From Litsea cubeba (Eukaryota > Streptophyta > Magnoliopsida > Laurales > Lauraceae), in contig CM022945.1 of the NCBI GenBank assembly GCA_012931725.1, positions 153,275,883 through 153,339,882 of the forward strand: DNA of 64,000 nucleotides. Direction: 5' to 3'. The notes under the pieces are model-generated. The model ran no database searches, was not told the DNA's origin, and saw nothing but the letters and a program-made list of their open reading frames with translations. The position numbers were made by a program, and so were the translations under genes. Positions 56,947 to 64,000 of the stretch are shown piece after piece. Position 1 is the stretch's first letter, and the number at the start of each line of letters is the position of its first letter.

Positions 56947-59697
56947 TTAGAGGACTATGCCGGTGCCAGCTCGCTTGGAGGTGGACGAACCGTCAACAAA
57001 GACCTTCCATGCCGAGGTGGGAGCTTGTTCGACCTCGGTGACTTCAGGCTCATGCCCTATGCCCCCCAGTTCCGTGCCGGACTGGGGCGGAGCCGAGCTT
57101 GGCGAGACAAACTCTACAATGAAGTCTGCCAGAATCTGGGCTTTGATCGCAGTCTGGGGACGGTACTGAATGTCATACTGCCCCAGTTCGACTGCCCACT
57201 TTGAGATTCGCCCTGAAAAGTCAGCCTTTTTGAATATAGAGCGGAGTGGATGCTCCGTGATCACCACAATGGTGTGGGATTGGAAATAATGGGAGAGCTT
57301 GCGGGAGGCGCTGACGAGCGCCAGTGCGAGCTTCTCCAACAAAAGGTATCTGGTCTCGGCGTCAAGCAGGATCTTGCTTGTATAATAAATTGGTTTCTGG
57401 ACTCTTTCGTCCTCTCTGATGAGGACGGAGCTCACCGCATGATCTGAGACCGCAAGATATAAATACAAAATCTCCTCTTGAGTTGGGGTAGAGAGTCTGG
57501 GTGGTGAAGATAAATAAGTTTTGAGTGCTGCCAATGCTTGGTCGCACTCAGGGGTCCATTGGAATCTTAAATTTTTTCTCAAAAGCTGAAAGAAAGGCCT
57601 GCACTTATCTAATGATCGGCTGATGAAGCGATTGAGTGCTGCGGGCATGCCTGTGAGCTTCTGGACTTCCTTTGTTGTAGACGGGCTCTGGATGTCCAAG
57701 ATTGCAGTAATTTGGTCTGGATTGGCCTCTATTCCCCTCCGCGTTACCAGGCTTCCGAGGAACTTGCCAGAAGCTACGCCAAAGGTGCATTTGGAAGCAT
57801 TGAGCTTGAGCTTGAACGCGCGAAGGATGCTGAAGACTTGGGCCAGATCCGCCAGATGGTCGCTGGAGAGCTTGGACTTGACGACCATGTCGTCAATGTA
57901 GACTTCCACAGTCTGGCCGAGCTGAGCCTGGAACATTTTTGTCACGAGGCGCTGATATGTTGCCCCCGCGTTCTTTAGCCCGAAGGGCATGACCTTGTAG
58001 CAATAAGTGCCGCGGGGGGTTTTGAATGCAGTTTTCTCCACGTCTGGCTCATACATCGGGATCTGTTGGTAGCCTCTGTAGGCGTCGAGGAAGCTAATTC
58101 GGTCGTGGCCGGCGGTGGCGTCGATCATCTGATCAATCTTTAGAAGGGGGAAACTATCTTTAGGGCAGGCCCTATTGAGATCTGTGAAGTCCACACACAC
58201 CCTCCATTTGCCTGTCTTCTTCTTAACCACCACCGTGTTGGCCAGCCAGACCGGGTACTGGACCTCCCAGATTGCACCTGCCTCCAGTAACTTGTCGACC
58301 TCTTCGACCACTGCGTCTATCTGCTGTAACCCCATCCTTCGGGCTCTCTGCACCACTGGCTTATGGTTGGGATCCACATTGAGCTTGTGGCACATGACCT
58401 CGGGGTCGACCCCAGGCATTTCGCTCGGGGTCCAGGCGAAGACATCCACGTTCTGCATTAGAAACCTTGAGAGCTCGGCTCTCTCTTCGTCTGGCAGCTG
58501 CATGCCAATCAGGAAAAATCTGTCAGGGTCTGCTGAGTCGAGCCTGGCTTCGGCTAGGTCCTCTATACTTTTCTTGTCAGGATCTCGGCCGATCTCATCG
58601 AGATCCTTTTCGAACTCTGCCAGGTTGACGCGCTCTGGCTCCTTCTCTGTTGGGACTACGGCCAGCATGCACTGCCTAGCTTGCTGCTGATCTCCTTCCA
58701 CTGTGGCCACTTCCATCTTACCCTCCTTGCCTTCGAGGACGAACTTCAGCTTCTGGTGAAGGGAGGAGGGGACTGCTTCCAACTTGTGGAGCCACGTTCT
58801 GCCCAAGATGACGTTGTAGGGAGAAGGGGCGTCCACGACTAGAAAGTCGGCCAACACAGAGGCTCCGCCCACTCGAGTTTCCAGGGTGATTTTACCCTTG
58901 GGATAGACTGGTTCGGCGGATAACCCTAGCAAGGGTGCACGGACCTCCGTGAGGTCAGCTTCTGAGAGATTCATCTTCTTGAAGCAATCATAGTAGAGGA
59001 CCTCGGAAGAGCTGTCGGAGTCGACGAGGATCCTCTTCAAAGTGAAGTCCTTCAGCTTCATGGTCAAGAGCAGAGGGTCGTTGTGAGGGAGCTGGATTCC
59101 CTCCAGATATTTATCTGAGAATGAGATTGCTGGTCGGTCGCGGCGAGGTCTCTTGGGCGCTGGCCCGAGTTCAGCTCTCATTACTTCCTTCCCGTGCGAG
59201 ACCCGTCTGGCTTCGGCACGAGCCTGAGGGGTGTCTCGAGCTGAGGGAGAGGGAGTTGAGGGCGCCAGGTGGATCACATTGATAATCTTTTCAGAGTCTT
59301 CACTGTCTGGATCCCTGGCCACGCTTTGGTAAGCTCGCCTACCACCGCCGCTGCCGACGTCTCCTGCCTTCACGAACTCCGCGAGATGGCCTTCCTTGGC
59401 GAGCCTCTCCAAGTGAAACTTTAGAGTTCTGCACTCCTCGGTCCTGTGCCCGTTACCCTTATGGTAGGCACAGAACTTGGATTGGTCACGGATGGAGGGA
59501 TCGCCTGTCTAGGGACGAGGCCATCTGAAGAATGGCTGGGTCTTGACTTTGTTCATAACCTGGTGGATTGGCTCCTTGAAAACGATGTTCATAGTCTGGT
59601 AGGTGTCAGAGGGAGGTCTGGCCCTCCTGCCGCCCCCAGACCTGGACGCTGAGGCTCTCGCCGAACTGGAGACCCAGGCCTGCTTCGGATCTTGCCT
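56947..59697 (-). pseudogene. Retand gag end, protease, reverse transcriptase, RNase H
   Basis: The frame continues gag after the stop at 59698-59700 and carries another stop near 59508. A zinc knuckle (CAYHKGNGHRTEEC) lies around 59415-59460. From 59412 an open stretch of 821 codons follows. Its retropepsin active site reads D-S-D (residues 131-133), where D-T/S-G is expected, a likely inactivating change. RT has NRACPKDSFPLLKID and YIDD (505-508). A degenerate first RNase H (YLAVSDHAVSSVLIRED) follows, then the start of the acquired RNase H (FVDGSS, 805-810). Catalytic residues of RT are intact. The element is non-functional because of the stops, the protease change and the nested insertion. 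Confidence 0.9.
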
Positions 59698-61018
59698 CTA
59701 GTATGGCTTCTTACCCCGCTGCTGGGGCTGGCTGCTCCTTTCCTTGGGTTCCGGGCCTGCGATCTCCCGGCCTTCCTCCTCCCGAGCTTGGATTTCGTCC
59801 TCCTCCCGGGCGATATAGCATTTTATCCGGGACATCAAGGCCGGCATGGAGGGAGCGGGATCTCCTGCCAAATCTTTCCGCAGCTCGTGCCCTGGCAACA
59901 AGGCGCTCTGGAAGGCGAAAGTCGCCACCTCTTCTCTGGTATCCTCGATTTGGCTGTAAACTGCCCAGAATCGCCGAGCGAACTGGGTGAGGGTCTCGCC
60001 CTGCTTCATCTTTAGGGCGAGGATGTCAGCATCGGTCTTGGGGATGACGCTATAGGCTTGGAACTTCTTAAGGAAAGAGAGCTGGAGCTCTTTCCAACTC
60101 GAAATAGACTTCTCTAGCAGAGCGCAGAACCACTTCAGAGGGAGGTCGCTCAAGCTGGAGGAGAAGATCTTGCAGTTGTGATGACCCTCGTTCCCCCAGA
60201 TGGACATCATTTGGGAGAAGTGGCGGAGGTGAGCAGACGGGTTGGACAGTCCGTCATAAGGGACGAACCGTGGGACTGAGAACTTCTTGGGCAAGGGAGT
60301 CCTCTCGATGTCCCGGGTGAAAGGAGAGGCCCCCAGATCGGTGGGGCCACAGATATCTTGCTGGTCTCGCATCTCTAGGTTGTGCTGAAGAGCCAGCTTG
60401 ATGCGCTTATCGAGTCGCTCCTGCTCATCGTCCTTCTCTGGCGTTAGCGCTCTTGGCTTCCGCTTTGCATGGCCTCGACCATGGTGGCTATGAGCTCGCC
60501 CGTCGCGGCCGCGATGGCTACGGGTGTTGCTCAAGCCCTCATCGTAGGCATGGCTTCGCTTCTGGTCCAGAAAGGCTCTTAGATCCTCTCGGGATGGCTG
60601 GACTACCTTGCTTTGGACAGCTCTCTTTTCGCCTTGGGGCTCTGAGGGCTGCCTTTGAGAGGCATTTTGCACCGCTCTCAGTTACTGCTGGAGTTGGCGG
60701 ATTAGTCGCTCCTGGTCCTGGAGGAGAGTGTTTTGAGCTGCGATGTCACCTCCAGCATCAGGGGGTTGCACACGGCGTGGCTCCTCCACTGCTGGAGCTT
60801 TGCCTTTGGGAGGGCGCGACTTCATCATCAGAGCACGAGGTCTCGACTCCCTCTCGGAAGGGAATCTCAACGAAGGGTCGCGAGCCTACGCGCTCTTCGC
60901 CTGCAGAAGCGCCATGGTCCATTCCGGGCCGTCCCTGAGGAGGGACGTCCGTCGATGGGCCCGGACGCTCAAATATTGCTCTCTGGGACTCTCCGCCCTT
61001 CTTAGCTTTCGGAGGCAT
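59698..61018 (-). pseudogene. Retand gag, broken
   Basis: ATG at 61016-61018 opens MPPKAKKGGESQRAIFE. A frameshift near 60760-60850 moves the frame, and a stop follows QLQQ near 60682. Beyond it the gag core is open to 59701: a basic stretch, then PFTRDIERTPLPKKF, the YDGLSNPSAHL block and WFCALLEKSISSW, then TLTQFARRF and the end of the retrotransposon gag fold. The order and wording match Tat-lineage gag. The next domain, in the same frame past the stop, holds the zinc knuckle. Confidence 0.85.
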
Positions 61019-61063
61019 GGTTTTTGGGAAGATTGGGAAAGTTTGGAAGGTTGGGATAGTACT

Positions 61064-61081
61064 TTCCCACTGACGGCGCCA
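61064..61081 (-). other. Primer-binding site of the Retand-type element
   Basis: On the minus strand TGGCGCCGTCAGTGGGAA begins two bases after the 5' LTR end. TGGCGCCGT-type sites are typical of Tat and Athila elements; the exact tRNA is uncertain. Confidence 0.75.
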
Positions 61082-61083
61082 AT

Positions 61084-61971
61084 TGTAGGTGCAGAAAAGT
61101 ATGACCCACAATAATCGGGGTGCCTTACAGGACTTATCCAAATGAACAAGACGACCAGCTGCCTGAAAGCCTGAAAGGGAAGAGCAAACGGTCAGAGGAC
61201 CTTGGCCTGGGCGGCGCAAAGCTCTCCGATGCCTAAGTCAGTAAGTGAACTGGAACAAATGATGGAGAGGAAGAAGAGAGGCAGAGTAACGACTCTCAAG
61301 TATGGATTGTGCGTACCTTGCATGTGAAATGAGGCTCTATTTATAGACGATTTGGACGATATCTTTGGATGAAATTTTGGTGTGGGCCCCATGACTTGAT
61401 AGGGAAGTCATCATCAGCCCACAAAGTAATAAATGCGGTCCATTCTAGCCCACTTTGCATTTAATGCCAGTCGTATCAGCCCACATCACATTAAATGCGC
61501 GTCATATTGGGCCAGATCTTGTTGGACGTCTTTGGCGGTAGAGGTACAATCGGATCCACCCTCGGGCCTTGCCCTGATTTGGCTTCAGCCGCTGGATGCC
61601 GCCCTGTCAGTGATCTGGCGAAGATTGTGGACGGCTGGATGTCGCATCTGTCTCATTGGCTCGCGCCCCTATTCTTCCACGTGTCTGATGGCGTGGCGGG
61701 TGTAGGGCGCGAGTGGAGGTTCTTATCTTTCTTCGGCTTCCGTCCCGGCTCCTTCGGCCGAGGTCGAGCTTTCAGCCGAGATGGGCACCTGGGTAGCTGA
61801 GCTCGGCGCTAGCGGCCCAGACCTGTCCGACTTCGGCTGAGACCTCTGTCCTGGTAGCCGAGGTGAGTCTGAGGCCACGTGGCTGGCACGCGGATGGCAC
61901 GTGAGAAGGCTTAGTCTCATCTAATGGCTATGATTAGTGTAATCCTGGAGCTTTGGAAATCTCCCCACACA
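61084..61971 (-). repeat. Retand-type 5' LTR
   Basis: 888 bp, starting at 61971 (TGTGTGGGGAG) and ending at 61084 (TGCACCTACA) in element orientation. TATA box reversed at 61338-61345. Followed on the right by target duplication ACTAT (61972-61976). Confidence 0.93.
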
Positions 61972-61976
61972 ACTAT

Positions 61977-63385
61977 AAACAATAAGTCGCAGTGGCCAAG
62001 CTTAAGATAAAGATCAAGTTCTAGTGAACCCTTTAGAAATATCAGAAAGCGGTCAAATGAGAATTTGTTGGACCATGCATGAATATTTGACATACTTGGT
62101 TGACCACATGTATTATGTCAAGTCGGGTCAAGGTAAGGTATCATAGCTAGCGCACCAACAATGTTACCATAATATGTTTGGTACATGCAGTAAAGTCTCC
62201 TTTTTGGCGAAAAAATTGTGTCATGAGTGGAGATTGATGATCCTATAGGTTTGGCCCCAAGCATATTAATCCTCTGTAGAAGATCTAAAATATACTCTAA
62301 ATATGGGGAGGGTGGGGGTGGGGGGACCCTTCATTGCAAAGTGGACCCGGAGTTGATAGATAAACTTTTGTAGTAGAGGGCTATTGCTCCCAGTGAGAAT
62401 AATGCCATCCACATGTAGTAGCAAATAAGTAATGTGGCCATGTACATGGTAAATAAAAAGAGAAGTATCCACTTGAGAATTGGTATGTGCACCGAGAACT
62501 CATGATCCATTACTTATCTCCATTCAGCAAATTTATTTGCCCGAGTATTATTGGTTCGTTTTTGTGTCTCAAGGACGAAAAGATATACTGATGGAGTATG
62601 ATGTTTTGAAGCAATAAGAGATGTCTTTTTCTTAATCTTGAAAATGCCACTTTTAAACCTTGTATGCATAGTATGAGAGGGTCGTTTAGGCAGTGGCTGT
62701 GTAGGCCTAGATGATGCAAGTTCTTTTTGCATGGTGGATGAATTATCAAGAATAAAATTTGTGGATTGTGAGGTGGTCGTTGTTGGTAGTGGTGGGGACA
62801 GGTTCAGGTGCAATTGGTGCCAGCAACGTATTGGCCGAATTAGAGGAATTCGATGAACTAGTGGTGATAACTTGACAGGGTGGTATGATCAAATCAGCTG
62901 GAACAGTGAATTTGATGCATTTGGTGGGATGAATAAACTTGGGTCTGTTATGTGCCAACAATACGAAGCCAAAGAGATAGTGGTTCATATCCTTGTATAG
63001 GATCATGTGATTTATTTTTAATGAAATTCTGAGATAAAATATTGTGAAAGGGAAAAATATTTTCATCAAAGACCACATGGCGAGATGTGTAGACCTGTCC
63101 AGTAGTGGGGTCAAGGCACCCAAAACCTTTTGTTCTGGCTATACCCAATAAAGACACATTCAGCCGTTCGGAATTCCAATTTATTTCGAGTGTATGGATG
63201 GAGCTAAGTAGCAGACGCATCCAAAAACTCATAGGCAAATGTAATTGGCTGTTTTTCTTAATCAGAACCTCCGATGGGGAGGATTTTCTAAGAGTCATGG
63301 TAGGCAAGCGATTAATAAGAAAAATCATTGTATTGAAAGCATCATGCCAGTAAGAGGATGGCATTTTAGCATGGGCTAATATTTT
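61977..63385 (-). pseudogene. Ty1/copia pol remnant: integrase C-terminal half, linker, RT fragment
   Basis: On the minus strand, from 63385: AHAKMPSSYWHDAF, FLINRLPTM and PSEVLI are copia integrase. Then GCLDPTTGQVYTSRHVVFDE and a Ser/Pro/Thr-rich linker with HTMHTRFKSGIF are followed by an abrupt jump, near 62475-62515, to a late RT segment (DTSLFIYH...ITYLLLHVDGIILTGSN). Most of RT is therefore deleted, and the YVDD box reads HVDG. Later fragments (GCKPI-like and LKGSLEL) run with stops up to 61977. The RNase H continuation is at 33415. The remnant is dead. Confidence 0.85.
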
Positions 63386-63822
63386 TTATAAGTTCAGAAA
63401 ATTGTAGATTTCATTCATCATTTTATGTGACTTTGTGGACTTATTTAAGGTAATTTGCATTCAATTTTATAGAATTTTATAATTTCATGCATTTGAGCAT
63501 CAAAGTTGGAATCTTGGTCAAATTTGATCAAAATTCATTACATTGCATGACTTTTGTGAAATTAGGGTTTTTATCTCATTCAACACCCCAAAATTAATTT
63601 TTTGGCTTCACTAATGCATACCCGCTATATCCGGCACTATATACTATTTTTTGGAAAGTTTGTTATTTTTTGTGCATTAAGTAGGCATACAGGGTCCCAT
63701 ACATAGTCCATCCAAATTCCTCACACCTAATTATCATTGAGATTATTTAACTCGCCATAGATTGCTATCACCGCAAGGACTTTGTGTATTAGGGGCATCA
63801 TCCACCACAAAAACTTATGGGT
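63386..63822. other. AT-rich spacer, nothing recognised
   Basis: No coding motif, LTR end or repeat could be identified between the minus-strand integrase fragment and the plus-strand protease fragment. Confidence 0.5.
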
Positions 63823-63960
63823 ATGGTAGCAAATCAATCTTCAATGACTGATCAATCTTGGTACTCATACACAGTTGTTTCTCATCACGTGACTTCCGAT
63901 TTAGCAAATCTCTCAATTAATTCAGAATATCAAGGTGGTGACAAAGTCTAAGTGGGCAAT
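63823..63960 (+). pseudogene. Ty1/copia protease fragment on the opposite strand
   Basis: The plus-strand frame reads NQSSMTDQSWYSYTVVSHHVTSD in pieces, then LANLSINSEYQGGD, a stop, and VGNG. This is the copia retropepsin region, where the catalytic D-S/T-G-A is replaced by T-V-V-S. Orientation is opposite to the neighbouring integrase, so either two copia elements meet here or an inversion split one. Confidence 0.75.
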
Positions 63961-64000
63961 GGTCGATGTTTGTCTTTTGGAAATAGGTTAGCCTCTCGGA

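Larger units (their letters stand above)
33421..61971 (-). mobile_element. Tat/Retand-type Ty3/gypsy element carrying a nested LARD-like array
   Basis: The outer 888-bp LTRs (33421-34308 and 61084-61971) begin and end with TG/CA and are flanked by ACTAT duplications inside a copia pol. The interior on the minus strand holds a primer site, gag, protease-RT-RNase H, a second RNase H, integrase, a 58-bp tandem array, an antisense gene and a PPT. The acquired second RNase H, the gag knuckle type (CAYHKGNGHRTEEC) and the antisense gene identify the Tat lineage, and the size and order suit Retand-like members. Without the nested array (39971-56254) it would be about 12.3 kb. Its LTRs differ at many sites, so it is older than the array and the Tekay copy. 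Confidence 0.92.

Noticed and set aside
1..64000. tRNA or rRNA genes
   Set aside because: Looked for tRNA-like cloverleaf cores and conserved rRNA words; only retroelement primer sites complementary to tRNA ends were found.

Overview
The window looks like repeat-dominated nuclear DNA of a flowering plant. The evidence is plant-lineage Ty3/gypsy elements (a chromodomain Tekay/Del-type element and a Tat/Retand-type element with two RNase H domains and an antisense gene), Ty1/copia debris, a plant hAT transposase, a CACTA transposon, and captured pieces of plant genes (a cellulose synthase zinc-finger exon, a DEAH-box helicase exon, a subtilase propeptide exon). I see no intact host gene, tRNA, rRNA or CRISPR array. 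The species cannot be named from this sequence.

Layout, left to right. (1) 1-5407: the 3' end of a large non-autonomous LTR element (LARD-like), inserted in the 5' LTR of a Tekay-type element. (2) 5408-22056: the Tekay-type element (+ strand; truncated 5' LTR, PBS, gag-pol, PPT, full 3.2 kb 3' LTR). Its protease-coding region is split by a 7.1 kb CACTA transposon (8573-15698, target duplication TGG) that carries plant gene fragments and no transposase. (3) 22057-24908: a broken hAT transposase gene into which the Tekay element inserted. (4) 24909-33019: a second non-autonomous family, gag-like only, arranged LTR-internal-LTR-partial internal. (5) 33020-33415 and 61977-63385: two halves of a decayed Ty1/copia pol (- strand), separated by a Retand-type element (33421-61971, target duplication ACTAT). 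The Retand integrase region is in turn split by a tandem array of the LARD-like family (39971-56254: LTR-internal-LTR-internal-LTR, target duplication TAGGG). (6) 63823-63960: a copia protease remnant on the + strand.

The relationships give a relative history. On the right, copia is oldest, then Retand (888 bp LTRs clearly diverged; gag-pol carries stops and a frameshift), then the LARD array (nearly identical LTRs). On the left, hAT is oldest, then Tekay (four differences seen by eye over 1,356 bp of comparable LTR), then CACTA and LARD inside it. The LARD-like family shares its LTR ends, tRNA primer site, leader motif, PPT context and a 16-bp LTR palindrome with the Tekay element. The simplest reading is that it is a pol-less partner mobilised by Tekay-type proteins.

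The observations most worth follow-up are the gene-capturing CACTA that must have moved recently, the LARD tandem array inside a single target duplication, the nearly intact spliced antisense gene of the Retand element, and the independent presence of clustered perfect palindromes in three LTR families.
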